Of a DNA stretch of 44,612 nt, positions 1 through 8,842 are shown one piece after another. The first letter of the stretch is position 1. Every line of letters starts with the position of its first letter. The DNA lies in assembly GCA_944381245.1 (NCBI GenBank), contig CALWKK010000006.1, positions 1 through 44,612 on the forward strand. The letters are read 5' to 3'. Below the pieces are notes generated by a model. It was given only the letters and a program-made list of their open reading frames with translations. It did not search any database and had not been told where the DNA came from. A program made the translations under genes and the position numbers. The stretch is from an uncultured Clostridia bacterium (GTDB taxonomy: Bacteria > Bacillota > Clostridia > Christensenellales > UBA1242).

Positions 1-75
1 ATAATTATAAAATTATATAAAAATTTGTTAATTTTTATTTTTTTTTTTAATAAAGTATGTTTTTTTTATATTTTT

Positions 76-84
76 TGGTAAAAT
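76..84 (+). promoter_or_regulatory. Extended -10 promoter of the NifU-like/GGGtGRT operon
   Basis: TGG followed by TAAAAT (79-84) is an extended -10 element 18 nt upstream of the first start codon. No convincing -35 is visible in the T-rich stretch before it. The leader would be about 12 nt and carries a GGGGGA SD. Confidence 0.45.
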
Positions 85-102
85 AAAAAAAAAGGGGGAA
101 TA

Positions 103-780
103 ATGCAAAATAATATTTTAAAAATTAAAAATTTAGATTCTTTTGGCCCTTCTCCTATACCAGAAGAAGGCGAGTGGATAAGTGTTAGAAATATTGAAGA
201 TATAAGTGGATTTTCACATGGAATTGGCTCATGTGCACCACAGCAAGGCGCTTGCAAGCTTACTATTAATGTTAAAAATGGAATCATAAAGGAAGCTTTA
301 ATTGAAGTTTTAGGTTGTAGTGGAATGACTCACTCAGCAGCAATGGCCGGAGAAATTTTAATTGGAAAAACATTATTAGAAGCTTTAAACACAGATTTAG
401 TTTGTGATGCTATTAATGATGCTATGAAAAAAGTTTTTTTACAGTTAGTTTATGGAAGAAGTCAGTCGGCATTTTCTTGTGGTGGGCTTAAAATTGGCGC
501 TGGATTAGAAGATTTAGGAAAGTATAAAATGAGTCAAGTTGGAACAGTTTATTCAAATGATAAAACAGGTACAAGATATCTTCAGCTAGCTGAAGGATAT
601 ATAACTAATATTGGAGTTGATGAAAACAAAGAGATAATTGGTTATGAATATATATCTCTTGGAGAATTGATTTTAAATTTAAAAAATGGACTATCAAATC
701 AAGAAGCCTTAAAAAAATCCACAAAATTTTATGGTAGATACAATGAGGCATTACTAAAATTTAATCCAAGAGTTCAATAG
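103..780 (+). CDS. NifU/IscU-like iron-sulfur cluster assembly scaffold protein
   Basis: A 225-aa cytoplasmic protein of the IscU/NifU-N type that would hold a nascent Fe-S cluster. The family signature is GCSGMTHSAAMAGE (71-84), with further cysteines at 44, 51 and 126 (FSCGGLKIG), giving the three-cysteine layout expected of a scaffold. The protein is longer than classical IscU (about 130-150 aa), with an extra N-terminal 35 residues and a C-terminal extension after residue 140. The start at 103 has a strong SD (AAAGGGGGA). The next gene follows after 10 bp, so the two are one operon. In Clostridia this variant scaffold is typically paired with a GGGtGRT protein, as here. Which cysteines ligate the cluster is inferred. 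Confidence 0.82.
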   Translation: MQNNILKIKNLDSFGPSPIPEEGEWISVRNIEDISGFSHGIGSCAPQQGACKLTINVKNGIIKEALIEVLGCSGMTHSAAMAGEILIGKTLLEALNTDLVCDAINDAMKKVFLQLVYGRSQSAFSCGGLKIGAGLEDLGKYKMSQVGTVYSNDKTGTRYLQLAEGYITNIGVDENKEIIGYEYISLGELILNLKNGLSNQEALKKSTKFYGRYNEALLKFNPRVQ

Positions 781-790
781 GAGATATAGA

Positions 791-1768
791 ATGGAAGACA
801 AATATGAATTGTTAGAAGAAATATTAAAAAAATATAATTTAAAAAACTTTGATGAAATTAATAAGCTATGTTTAAATAAAAACATAGACGTTGAAAAAAC
901 AATAAAACAAATTCAACCAATAGCTTTTGATAATGCAGTTATGGCATTTTCATTAGGAGTTGCTATTGCTATAAAAAAAGAATTAAAAGATATTTCTTTG
1001 ATATGTGATTCGATTGGAGAGGGTCTGCAGGCTTTTTGTAAAAAAGGATCAGTTGCAGATCAAAGAAAAATAGGAATTGGACATGGAAATCTTGCCAAAA
1101 TGTTGTTAACAGAAGAAACAAAGTGTTTTTGTTTTTTAGCTGGTCATGAAAGTTTTGCAGCGGCAGAAGGAGCAATTGGAATTGTTGAGAAAGCAAATCA
1201 AGTTAGGAAAAGTCCTTTGAAAGTTATATTATTAGGCTTAGGAAAAGATGCTGCATATATAATTTCAAGAATTAATGGATTCACATATGTTGATACATTA
1301 TATGATCAAAAACAAAATATTTTAAAAATTAACTATGAAAAATCATTTTCAAACACATTAAAGAATGAAATTAAAGTTTATGGGGCATATGATGCCAATG
1401 AAGGTGTTGCTATAATGAAATATGAAAATGTTGATGTTTCAATAACGGGCAATTCAACCAATCCCGTCAGATTTCAACATCCAGTTGCGGGAACTTATAA
1501 AAAATGGTGTTATGAAAACAACAAAAAGTTCTTTTCTGTGGCGTCTGGTGGTGGTACTGGAAGAACATTACATCCCGATAATGTCGCAGCTGGGCCATCA
1601 AGCTATGGGTTAACAGATTTAATGGGGCGTATGCATTGTGATGTGCAATTTGCTGGAAGTTCTTCAGTTCCTGCACATGTTGATATGATGGGATTTATCG
1701 GAATGGGAAACAATCCTATAGTTGGAGCTTGTGTTTCTTTGGCAGTTTTAACCTATAAAAGCATATAA
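791..1768 (+). CDS. GGGtGRT family protein, partner of the Fe-S scaffold
   Basis: A 325-aa soluble protein carrying the family-naming motif SGGGTGRTLHPDNVAAGPSS at about 252-271, then a glycine-rich C-terminus (MGFIGMGNNPIVGACVSL). The family is uncharacterised biochemically. It is found next to NifU-like scaffolds, and this gene starts 10 bp after one, with SD AGGAG at the junction. A role in Fe-S cluster assembly or delivery is inferred only from this pairing. There are no membrane segments or signal peptide. The operon probably ends here: the following 160 bp hold a new promoter. Confidence 0.85.
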   Translation: MEDKYELLEEILKKYNLKNFDEINKLCLNKNIDVEKTIKQIQPIAFDNAVMAFSLGVAIAIKKELKDISLICDSIGEGLQAFCKKGSVADQRKIGIGHGNLAKMLLTEETKCFCFLAGHESFAAAEGAIGIVEKANQVRKSPLKVILLGLGKDAAYIISRINGFTYVDTLYDQKQNILKINYEKSFSNTLKNEIKVYGAYDANEGVAIMKYENVDVSITGNSTNPVRFQHPVAGTYKKWCYENNKKFFSVASGGGTGRTLHPDNVAAGPSSYGLTDLMGRMHCDVQFAGSSSVPAHVDMMGFIGMGNNPIVGACVSLAVLTYKSI

Positions 1769-1846
1769 TAATTATATTTTATTATTAAATAAATTTAGTT
1801 AAAGCAAACAAAAAATAAAATTTATTAAAGATTCAAGCTTAATTAT

Positions 1847-1876
1847 TTTACAAAAGTAAAATTTAAATAGTATAAT
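1847..1876 (+). promoter_or_regulatory. Promoter of the 65-aa ORF
   Basis: TTTACA (1847-1852), 18 bp spacer, perfect TATAAT (1871-1876). The predicted 5' leader (from about 1883) contains an AGATTC/GAATCT inverted repeat (about 1887-1912) that ends just before the SD GGAGG, so the leader could fold into a hairpin next to the ribosome site. Confidence 0.55.
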
Positions 1877-1928
1877 AAATTATAAAGATTCATAAAATAA
1901 ACAAGAATCTATTAAGCTGGAGGGTAGA

Positions 1929-2126
1929 ATGATATATAATTCAGTGTTTGAAATACCGTTTAACATAAACAAAAAAACTGAAACCTATTGGCAAAGATTT
2001 ATTAATGAAACAGTTAACGGAAATCCTCATAAAGCAATAGAAAATTACTTAAAATTTAATCAAGCAAGAGAAAGTTATTTTATTAATCAAAAAAACAAAA
2101 ATTATGGAGAAGTTCGTGAATTTTAA
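1929..2126 (+). CDS. Hypothetical 65-aa protein
   Basis: A small soluble protein of no family I recognise. It is rich in aromatic and amide residues (N-terminus MIYNSVFEIPFNINKKTETY) with no cysteines, membrane segment or signal peptide. It is supported as a real gene by its own promoter, an excellent SD (GGAGGG, 5 nt before ATG) and a dedicated intrinsic terminator just after the stop, so it forms a monocistronic unit. Function unknown. Confidence 0.6.
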   Translation: MIYNSVFEIPFNINKKTETYWQRFINETVNGNPHKAIENYLKFNQARESYFINQKNKNYGEVREF

Positions 2127-2130
2127 AATT

Positions 2131-2156
2131 AAAAAGGCAACAATGCCTTTTTTTAT
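2131..2156 (+). terminator. Intrinsic terminator after the 65-aa ORF
   Basis: AAAGGCA (2133-2139), loop ACAA, TGCCTTT (2144-2150), followed by T's to 2154. Confidence 0.8.
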
Positions 2157-2184
2157 TAACAATTTTATAATATTCGTGTATATT
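2156..2184 (+). promoter_or_regulatory. recO promoter, predicted (near-)leaderless transcript
   Basis: TTAACA (2156-2161), 17 bp, TATATT (2179-2184), 8 nt from the recO ATG. Initiation about 7 nt after the -10 would leave 0-2 nt of leader. No SD is present. Confidence 0.5.
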
Positions 2185-2192
2185 TAAAACAT

Positions 2193-2891
2193 ATGAAAAA
2201 TTTAAAGTTTAAAGGAATTGTTCTATATTCCAAAGATTATAAGGAAAACGATAAAATTTTAACATTATTTACATTAGAATATGGATTATTATATGCGAAA
2301 TTAGTTGGAGTTAAAAAACCTAACGCAAAATTAAAAATTATAAAAGATGTTTTTTGTTTTGCTGATTTTGAAGCTGTTTCTAAAAGTGATTTTATAACAA
2401 TTACTTCGGCTGAAGTTATAGAAACATTTCATGATATAACAAGTGACATAGATAAGTATTATACAGGCTGCAATATTATAAAAATTTTGCGTGCAGTTTG
2501 TTTTGAAAGCCAACCTAATCAAGTTTTATTTGTTGAAACGCTAAAATGTTTAAAGTATTTATCATCTAAAAATGTTGATAATAGAATAATTGAAATAAAA
2601 TTTTATTTAAAAATTTTTGAAGCTTTAGGATATCAATTGTCATTAAAAAAATGTAGTATTTGTGGTGATAATTTTATTAATAAAAGATATTATTCAATTG
2701 ATGAAGGAGCAATTGTTTGTTATAGTTGTAAAAATAAAAATTCTTTTGAAATTTCAAATTTATGTCATTCAGTTTTAAGATTAATAGCAGAATGTGATTA
2801 TGAAAAATTGCATTCGTTAAAATTAAATAATGAAGCATTAATTGAAGCTTTGAATTTTATAATGCAAATTTACAAAGATAAAATAAAATAA
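2193..2891 (+). CDS. recO: DNA repair protein RecO
   Basis: RecO (232 aa) works with RecR and RecF to load RecA on gapped DNA and anneals single strands. The N-terminal OB-fold starts with KFKGIVLYSKDYKENDKILT, the usual RecO opening that places the start at this ATG. A zinc-finger-like set CSICGDNF...CYSCK lies at about 160-186. Length is normal. There is no SD; the -10 abuts the start, so translation from a leaderless mRNA is likely. recR, its partner, lies at 31.8 kb. The gene stands alone between the terminator at 2131 and the wall operon promoter. Confidence 0.9.
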   Translation: MKNLKFKGIVLYSKDYKENDKILTLFTLEYGLLYAKLVGVKKPNAKLKIIKDVFCFADFEAVSKSDFITITSAEVIETFHDITSDIDKYYTGCNIIKILRAVCFESQPNQVLFVETLKCLKYLSSKNVDNRIIEIKFYLKIFEALGYQLSLKKCSICGDNFINKRYYSIDEGAIVCYSCKNKNSFEISNLCHSVLRLIAECDYEKLHSLKLNNEALIEALNFIMQIYKDKIK

Positions 2892-2946
2892 TATAATTCA
2901 TATTTGAAGATTATTTTAAGCCAAAAAGCTACGATGTTTTTCTTTT

Positions 2947-2976
2947 TTCGACTTGATTTGCGTATCAAAATATAAA
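2947..2976 (+). promoter_or_regulatory. Candidate promoter of the murE-mraY-murD-ftsW operon
   Basis: TTCGAC (2947-2952), 18 bp, TATAAA (2971-2976). A short inverted repeat TTGAT/ATCAA sits in the spacer. The -35 is weak, so this is a moderate call. Confidence 0.35.
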
Positions 2977-3011
2977 AAAATAATCTAACATTTAATATGA
3001 TAGGAGAAAAA

Positions 3012-4475
3012 ATGAAGTTAAGTCAACTATTATATGGAACTGGCGTTAAAGTAACTGACGACCTTGACGTGTTAGATATTGTTTATGATAGCAGAAAAGT
3101 TAAAAATGGATCATTGTTCGTTTGCCTTAAAGGGAACAACACAGATGGACATAATTATGCGATTGATGCTGAAAAAAATGGAGCGATTGCAATAGTTTGT
3201 GAAGAAAAAGTTAATGTTAAAATTCAACAATATATTGTTAAATCAACAAGACAAGCTATAAGTAAAATTTTTAGTAATTATTATGAAAATCCAGAAAAAA
3301 TTTTGAAAATGATTGGGGTAACCGGAACTAATGGAAAAACAACAACAACTTTTTTAATTAAATCAATACTTGAAGCAAAGGGTGATTGTGTTGGATTAAT
3401 TGGCACAGAAGGTGCCTTTATAGGACAGCAATATATTAACACTGGATTAACAACTCCAGATCCTGAAGTTTTATTTAAAGTTTTAAAGGATATGGTTAAT
3501 GTTGGAATCAAGTATGTTGTTATGGAAGTTAGTGCACATGCACTTGATCTTGAAAAAGTTTTTGGCATAAAATTTGACGTTGCAGTTTTTACAAATTTAA
3601 CACAAGATCATTTAGATTATTTTATTACAATGGAAAATTATAAAAATGCAAAGCTAAAACTTTTTACTTCAAAAAATACAAAAACAGCTGTTATTAACAT
3701 TGATGATGATGTGGGAAAAGAAATCATGAAAAATATTGATGTTCCAGCAATTTCATATGCATTAAAAAATCCGAGCGATATTTTTGCTATTGAAATAAAT
3801 AATAAACTTAGTAAGACTGATTATGTTGTTAATATGCTTGATAATGTGATGAATGTTGAAAGTAATTTGTTGGGAGAATTTAATGTATACAATTCATTAG
3901 CCGCCGCTGGAGCTTGCGTTGTTTTAGGTTGTGATGATAAACAAATAAAAAAGGGACTTGAGGATTTAAAAAGAGTTCCTGGAAGATTAAACAGTTATAT
4001 TCTTAATAATAATGTTACAGTTGTTATAGATTTTGCGCATACTCCTGATGGTATTGAAAAAGTTTTAAAAACATTAAGACAAATGAAATTTAAAAGGATA
4101 ATAACAGTTTTTGGTTGTGGTGGAAATAGAGATAAAGGAAAAAGGTCTATTATGGGAAAAATTGCTGAAAATAATAGCGATTTTGTTGTTTTAACTAGTG
4201 ATAATCCAAGATTCGAAAATCCAGAATTAATAATTGATGATATCGAAAGTGGAATGATGAAAAAGAAGCACACTAGAATTGCAGACAGAGATTTAGCAAT
4301 ATTTCACGCTATAGACATTGCAACAAGTGGAGATGTTGTTGCAGTTTTAGGTAAGGGAGCTGAAGAATATCAAGATATAAATGGGGTTAAATCTCCTTAT
4401 AATGATTATTACGTTGTAAAAGAAAAAGATGAGCAAATAAAAATTGATAAAGCTATAAGTGGAGGAAAAATTTGA
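3012..4475 (+). CDS. murE: UDP-MurNAc-L-Ala-D-Glu:meso-diaminopimelate ligase MurE
   Basis: Cytoplasmic ligase that adds the third residue of the peptidoglycan stem peptide using ATP. Visible are the Mur-ligase P-loop GVTGTNGKTTTT (about 106-117), the central-domain signature VMEVSAHALDL, and SDNPRFENPE in the C-terminal domain. DNPR is the arginine motif that selects meso-DAP over lysine. The start is set at 3012 rather than the in-frame ATG at 2997, because AGGAG (3002-3006) lies 5 nt before 3012; the product is 487 aa. First gene of a four-gene wall and division operon; its stop overlaps the mraY start (TTGA). Confidence 0.95.
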   Translation: MKLSQLLYGTGVKVTDDLDVLDIVYDSRKVKNGSLFVCLKGNNTDGHNYAIDAEKNGAIAIVCEEKVNVKIQQYIVKSTRQAISKIFSNYYENPEKILKMIGVTGTNGKTTTTFLIKSILEAKGDCVGLIGTEGAFIGQQYINTGLTTPDPEVLFKVLKDMVNVGIKYVVMEVSAHALDLEKVFGIKFDVAVFTNLTQDHLDYFITMENYKNAKLKLFTSKNTKTAVINIDDDVGKEIMKNIDVPAISYALKNPSDIFAIEINNKLSKTDYVVNMLDNVMNVESNLLGEFNVYNSLAAAGACVVLGCDDKQIKKGLEDLKRVPGRLNSYILNNNVTVVIDFAHTPDGIEKVLKTLRQMKFKRIITVFGCGGNRDKGKRSIMGKIAENNSDFVVLTSDNPRFENPELIIDDIESGMMKKKHTRIADRDLAIFHAIDIATSGDVVAVLGKGAEEYQDINGVKSPYNDYYVVKEKDEQIKIDKAISGGKI

Positions 4476-5455
4476 AAAATTATCTTATAAGCTTTTTAGT
4501 ATGTTTTATTGTTAGTGTTATATTAGGACCTTTGGTAATTAGTTTGTCTAAAAAATTTAAAGCTTCACAAACAATATTGCACTATGTTGAAGCGCATAAG
4601 GATAAAGATGGAACTCCAACAATGGGGGGAATTATTTTTATACTTTCCATATTATTTTCTTTTTGTTTTTTTTCTTCAAATTTTCAATTAGCCATGATTG
4701 CGATTTCAGTAATGTTTGCGTATGCAATACTGGGATTTTTAGACGATTTTATAAAAATAAAATTTAAACAAAATTTAGGATTAAAACCTTATCAAAAAAT
4801 AATAGGACAATTGGGAATATCTATTATTATTGCTTTTTTTGTTTATTATTCAAATTTAGTTGGAAGTAAAATAATTATACCATTCACAGATTTATATATT
4901 GATTTGGGTTGGTGGATAATACCATTTATTATATTTGTTTATCTAGCTATGGTCAACAGTGTTAATTTGACTGATGGACTTGATGGACTAGCTGGAGGTG
5001 TAAGTTTTGCTTATCTTGCAGGATTCATTGCATTGTTATTAATTTACGAAAAAAATGCTATGACACCAAATGAAATAAATGAAACTCAAAATTTAATAAC
5101 TTTATGTTTTTCATCTATTGGAGCAATATTAGGTTTTTTATGTTTTAATGTAAATAAAGCAAAAATATTCATGGGTGACACTGGTTCTTTGGCTTTAGGA
5201 GGATTATTAACTTCAATTGCAGTTTTTTCAAAAACAACATTGTTAATACCATTGATAGGAATAATGTTTGTTTGTTCTGCAATTTCAGTTATTATCCAAG
5301 TTTTATATTTTAAAAAAACAAAAAAAAGGATATTTTTGATGGCGCCGTTGCATCATCATTTTGAAAAAAAAGGAGTGCATGAAAATAGAATAACTTTCGT
5401 ATATATAGTTATAACAGTTATCGTGAGTGCTTTGGTAATTGTAATAACAATATGA
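4472..5455 (+). CDS. mraY: Phospho-N-acetylmuramoyl-pentapeptide transferase MraY
   Basis: Integral membrane enzyme that transfers phospho-MurNAc-pentapeptide to undecaprenyl phosphate, making lipid I. It has multiple hydrophobic helices and the family motifs LGFLDDFIK (about 90), NLTDGLDGLAGG (about 165-176) and APLHHHFEKKG (about 290). Length (327 aa) is normal. The start is TTG at 4472, overlapping the murE stop by 4 bp, with GGAGG 6 nt upstream. The 4-bp overlap suggests translational coupling to murE. Confidence 0.95.
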   Translation: MKNYLISFLVCFIVSVILGPLVISLSKKFKASQTILHYVEAHKDKDGTPTMGGIIFILSILFSFCFFSSNFQLAMIAISVMFAYAILGFLDDFIKIKFKQNLGLKPYQKIIGQLGISIIIAFFVYYSNLVGSKIIIPFTDLYIDLGWWIIPFIIFVYLAMVNSVNLTDGLDGLAGGVSFAYLAGFIALLLIYEKNAMTPNEINETQNLITLCFSSIGAILGFLCFNVNKAKIFMGDTGSLALGGLLTSIAVFSKTTLLIPLIGIMFVCSAISVIIQVLYFKKTKKRIFLMAPLHHHFEKKGVHENRITFVYIVITVIVSALVIVITI

Positions 5456-5465
5456 AAGGTGTGTT

Positions 5466-6815
5466 TTGAAATTAATAGATAATAATGTTTATAAAAGAAA
5501 AACTTTTTTAGTTTATGGAGTTGGGAAAACTGGTATAGCAGTTAAAGATTTTTTAAAGGAAAAAGGTGCAAAAGTTATTTTTTACAAAGATGGAAGCAGG
5601 AAAAAAATTAAATTAAAAAAAATACATATGGCGATAATTAGTCCTGGAATTTCCTTAGAAACTGAATTATGTGAAAAACTAAAAAGAAACAACATTCCTA
5701 TTATGTCGGAGTTAGACTTAGGATATTTAAATGTTTTTGGAAATATTATAGCTGTAACGGGTACAAACGGGAAAACGACAACTGTTACTTTAATAAAAAA
5801 AATTTTAAAAGAAGAAAACACATTCTTAGTTGGAAATATTGGTATCCCCTTAATTTCTATTTGTAATAAAACTAATTTAACTAGCAATATTGTTTGCGAA
5901 GTTAGTTCATATCAATTAGAAAGCAGTTCTGTTTTTAACCCACATATTGCTTGTATTTTAAATTTTGCCCCTGACCATTTAATCCGTCATAATAGTGAAG
6001 ACAATTATTATAAAATAAAATGTAAAATTTTTCAAAATCAAACGCCAAGTGACTATCTAGTGTTAAATTATAATGATAAAAAAGTTTTGAATTATTGTAA
6101 ATCTGCCGTTTCACAAAAAGTATATTTTTCATCAGAAAATCAGTTTAATAACTCTAATTTTAATGGTGTTTATTTACATGAAAATATAATTTATAATAAA
6201 ATAAACAGACAAATTAATCCGATAATGAATATTGACAACATTAAATTAATAGGTAAAAAGAATTTAGAGAATATATTGTGTTCCATAGCAGTTTGTTTAT
6301 TAATGAATGTTATGCCTAAAAGGATTGAAAAAATAATAAATGAATTTAAACCTTTAGAACATAGACTTGAGTTTTTTTATGAAAACAAGTTAATAAAATA
6401 TATAAATGATAGCAGAGCAACAAATGTTGCAAGTGCAATTGCAGATATTTCAGCAATTGAAGGAGATAAGGTGATTTTATTTGGAGGAAGTGATAAAGGC
6501 GAAAATTTTGATAACTTATTTTTAAATTTACCAAAAGATGTTATTAGTGTTGTTATTTATGGTGCAACAAAAGAAAGATTGTTAGATTCGTGTAATAAAG
6601 TTGGATATAAAAAATATTATATTTGTGAAAATTTACGAGAATCAATTATTTTAGCAAAAGAAATATGTAAAAAACTAGATGTACAAAACAAAATATATTT
6701 AATGCTTTGTCCAGCTTGTGCAAGTTTTGATGAATTTAAAAATTTTCAACAAAGAGGAGAGTTTTTCAAAAATTTTATTTTAAATGGAGAACTAAATGAA
6801 AAAAGAAACAAATAA
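5466..6815 (+). CDS. murD: UDP-N-acetylmuramoyl-L-alanine:D-glutamate ligase MurD
   Basis: ATP-dependent cytoplasmic ligase adding D-Glu to UDP-MurNAc-L-Ala. It has an N-terminal Rossmann-like motif VYGVGKTGIAV, the P-loop AVTGTNGKTTTV (about 97-108), the central signature VCEVSSYQLES and a C-terminal Mur-ligase domain with FGGSDKG. The 449-aa length is normal. The start is TTG at 5466 with AAGGTG about 5 nt upstream, 10 bp after mraY. The gene overlaps ftsW by 20 bp. Its order between mraY and ftsW is the classical dcw order. Confidence 0.95.
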   Translation: MKLIDNNVYKRKTFLVYGVGKTGIAVKDFLKEKGAKVIFYKDGSRKKIKLKKIHMAIISPGISLETELCEKLKRNNIPIMSELDLGYLNVFGNIIAVTGTNGKTTTVTLIKKILKEENTFLVGNIGIPLISICNKTNLTSNIVCEVSSYQLESSSVFNPHIACILNFAPDHLIRHNSEDNYYKIKCKIFQNQTPSDYLVLNYNDKKVLNYCKSAVSQKVYFSSENQFNNSNFNGVYLHENIIYNKINRQINPIMNIDNIKLIGKKNLENILCSIAVCLLMNVMPKRIEKIINEFKPLEHRLEFFYENKLIKYINDSRATNVASAIADISAIEGDKVILFGGSDKGENFDNLFLNLPKDVISVVIYGATKERLLDSCNKVGYKKYYICENLRESIILAKEICKKLDVQNKIYLMLCPACASFDEFKNFQQRGEFFKNFILNGELNEKRNK

Positions 6816-8013
6816 AAATATCTACAAAAAAAGTTTAAATAAAATTTTTTCTGTTAATTTTTTCAAATATAAAAATAATTCAAATAAAAAAGCTAACCAT
6901 TCAATAATTACATATAAAAATTTCAATTTTGATAAAACATACTATTTAATTATATCGATAATAATCGGATTAGGAATATTTGGTTGTTTAATGGTTTATA
7001 GTGCAAGCTGTTATGTTGCCAAATATAGATATAATAATGAATACTTTTATTTAACTAAACAAATTATTGGTGTTTTATTGGGAATTATTGCAATGATAAT
7101 ATTTTCTAAGATAAACTATAAAAAATTAGAAAAGTTTAAATGGTTAGTTGTTTGTGTTTCTTTTTTATTACTTGCGTTAGTTTTTATACCAGGAATCGGG
7201 GTTGAAAATTACGGAGCAAAGAGATGGCTTAATTTAGGTTTTTTTACAATTCAACCGAGTGAATTTGCTAAGTTTGCTTTTGTTTTGTTCTCTGCATCTT
7301 ATTTATCAAAAAATTATGAGCAAATAGGCAATTTTAGAAAGTTAATTCCAGTATTAATTTTGGGATTAAGTTATTGTGCATTAATAATTTTAGAACCAAA
7401 TATGAGTATAACAATGTGTATGGGATTGGTTATGTTATTTATGCTTTTCGTCGGCGGCGCAAAAATAAAACATTTTATATTTTTAGGATTACCAGCTGCT
7501 GCAGTTATACCAGTTTTAATATTAATTGAACCTTATCGAATTCAAAGATTTATGGCTTTTTTAAATCCGTGGGCTAGCCCTCAAGGAGAGGGCTTTCAAT
7601 TAATTCAATCTCTTTATTCTTTAGGTAATGGTGGCTTGTTTGGTGTGGGATTATTTAATTCCAGACAAAAATATATGTTTTTGCCATTTTCAGAGAGTGA
7701 TTTTATATTTTCTATAATTGGAGAAGAATTAGGATTTGTAGGAGCGAGTCTTTTAATTATAGTATTTGCAACATTAATATATATGTTGGTAAAAATTGCA
7801 AGAAATGCTAAAGATCGTTTCGGGGCATTGTTAGTATTGGGCGTAGCAAGTGTTATTTCTATTCAAGTTATAATAAATCTATGTGTCGTTTCAGGAATGA
7901 TCCCACCAACTGGATTGCCATTGCCGTTTGTTAGTGCTGGAAGCACTTCTCTTATTGTATTTATGAGTGCTATTGGTGTTTGCTTAAATGTGCTAAGACA
8001 AAGTAAGAATTAA
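6796..8013 (+). CDS. ftsW: Cell division SEDS protein FtsW (lipid II polymerase)
   Basis: Polytopic SEDS glycosyltransferase of the divisome. A 50-residue Lys/Asn-rich cytoplasmic N-terminus precedes about ten membrane helices. Family motifs seen: GAKRWLNLGFFTIQPSEFAK (about 136-155), the large-loop segment FGVGLFNSRQKYMFLP and SDFIFSIIGEELGF, and the C-terminal IPPTGLPLPFVSAGSTS. It overlaps murD by 20 bp, with SD GGAGA. It is the last gene of the operon here: murG, normally next, has been displaced to 12.8-13.9 kb on the other strand. A decayed second copy of this gene's C-terminus lies at 10648-10770. FtsW rather than RodA is chosen from context. Confidence 0.92.
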   Translation: MKKETNKNIYKKSLNKIFSVNFFKYKNNSNKKANHSIITYKNFNFDKTYYLIISIIIGLGIFGCLMVYSASCYVAKYRYNNEYFYLTKQIIGVLLGIIAMIIFSKINYKKLEKFKWLVVCVSFLLLALVFIPGIGVENYGAKRWLNLGFFTIQPSEFAKFAFVLFSASYLSKNYEQIGNFRKLIPVLILGLSYCALIILEPNMSITMCMGLVMLFMLFVGGAKIKHFIFLGLPAAAVIPVLILIEPYRIQRFMAFLNPWASPQGEGFQLIQSLYSLGNGGLFGVGLFNSRQKYMFLPFSESDFIFSIIGEELGFVGASLLIIVFATLIYMLVKIARNAKDRFGALLVLGVASVISIQVIINLCVVSGMIPPTGLPLPFVSAGSTSLIVFMSAIGVCLNVLRQSKN

Positions 8014-8043
8014 AAAAACTTAATTTATATCGATGATAAATAT
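8013..8043 (+). repeat. Direct repeat copy A, immediately after ftsW
   Basis: The about 30 bp starting at the last base of the ftsW stop (A-run, CTTAATTTATAT, C, GATGATAAATAT) recurs at 10892-10921 with a single-base difference. The copies flank the HD pseudogene and the LRR gene. Confidence 0.6.
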
Positions 8044-8126
8044 GAAAATTAAAATTATGAAAGGAGCAATTTATCAAATATTAAAAACAAACATATAAAA
8101 GTAATAAATTGGCAATATCATAATTA

Positions 8127-8614
8127 AAAAAAATAAATGATCCTGAGCATTGTTATGACCACACGCTTGATGTATTTGATTTCGCACAAAAAACAATAGA
8201 CAAAAACAACTATTGGCTGATTTAGATTGTTTAGTCATTTCAATATTTTGGTACGATGTTGGGAGATTGTATCAAGTGAAGGGCATGAACTTCTTAGTTC
8301 CTAACTTTTAGAAAAAATAATAAAAGAAGAGTAATATGACAAGAATTTTATAAAAAAATGTAATAATGCTATAAGATTTCATAAATGGAATATGAAGCCC
8401 AAAAGTATTGAAAGAAAAATTTTAAAAAATGTCGATAAATTTTCTTTTTTAGAAATAAATAGATGGGAAAATTGTATAAAAAAATTATAAATTAAATGAA
8501 ATAATAAAGTTATTACTTGAGCTTAAAAATAAAATCTTATGTTTAAATGAAAGTAAAGACCTTTATGATGAAGCGATGATTGAACTAATTCATTTTTATA
8601 TAATTATGCTATAA
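8127..8614 (+). pseudogene. Decayed HD-domain phosphohydrolase gene
   Basis: No intact ORF, but conceptual translation in successive frames gives a recognisable HD-superfamily metal phosphohydrolase. Frame 1 (from 8139) reads DPEHCYDHTLDVFDFAQ, the N-terminal H...HT motif. After a 1-base shift near 8220 comes LVISIFWYDVGRLYQVK, equivalent to the HD-x-GR segment with the histidine lost (YD). After another shift at about 8281 comes GHELLSS, stop, LLEKIIKEE, stop, then AIRFHKWNMKPKSIERKIL with VDKFSFLEINRWE, and a C-terminal helix up to 8614. At least two frameshifts and two or three in-frame stops make it a clear pseudogene. Its original substrate is not predictable. Confidence 0.65.
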
Positions 8615-8793
8615 AATAATATCAAAAAATCTTTAAGATAAAATTAAAAGTATTTAAGTTTACTATTAGTGCAGTAATTTATACTGAATGTTTTAATTTC
8701 GCCGATAGGACTTCAACTTTGCTGAAAATATATAATTATAAAAGTTTGATTTATATGATTAATGATGTTTTTATTTAATTAATTAATTTTTTA

Positions 8794-8822
8794 TTTACAA
8801 ATTATTAAGTTTATGTTATAAT
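8794..8822 (+). promoter_or_regulatory. Strong promoter of the LRR gene
   Basis: TTTACA (8794-8799), 17 bp, extended -10 TGt-TATAAT (8817-8822). The leader of about 14 nt carries AAAGGAG. A well-kept promoter inside a decaying island argues the gene is expressed. Confidence 0.7.
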
Positions 8823-8842
8823 TCAAAAAAAGGAGAAATAAT

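Noticed and set aside
2892..2960. Terminator after recO
   Set aside because: AAAAAGC...ATGTTTTT looks hairpin-like but the pairing is poor; no convincing stem.
8686..8725. Possible third fragment of the ftsW PPTGLP segment (reads ISPIGLQL)
   Set aside because: Similarity covers only about 25 bp with several mismatches and no extension on either side, so it may be chance.
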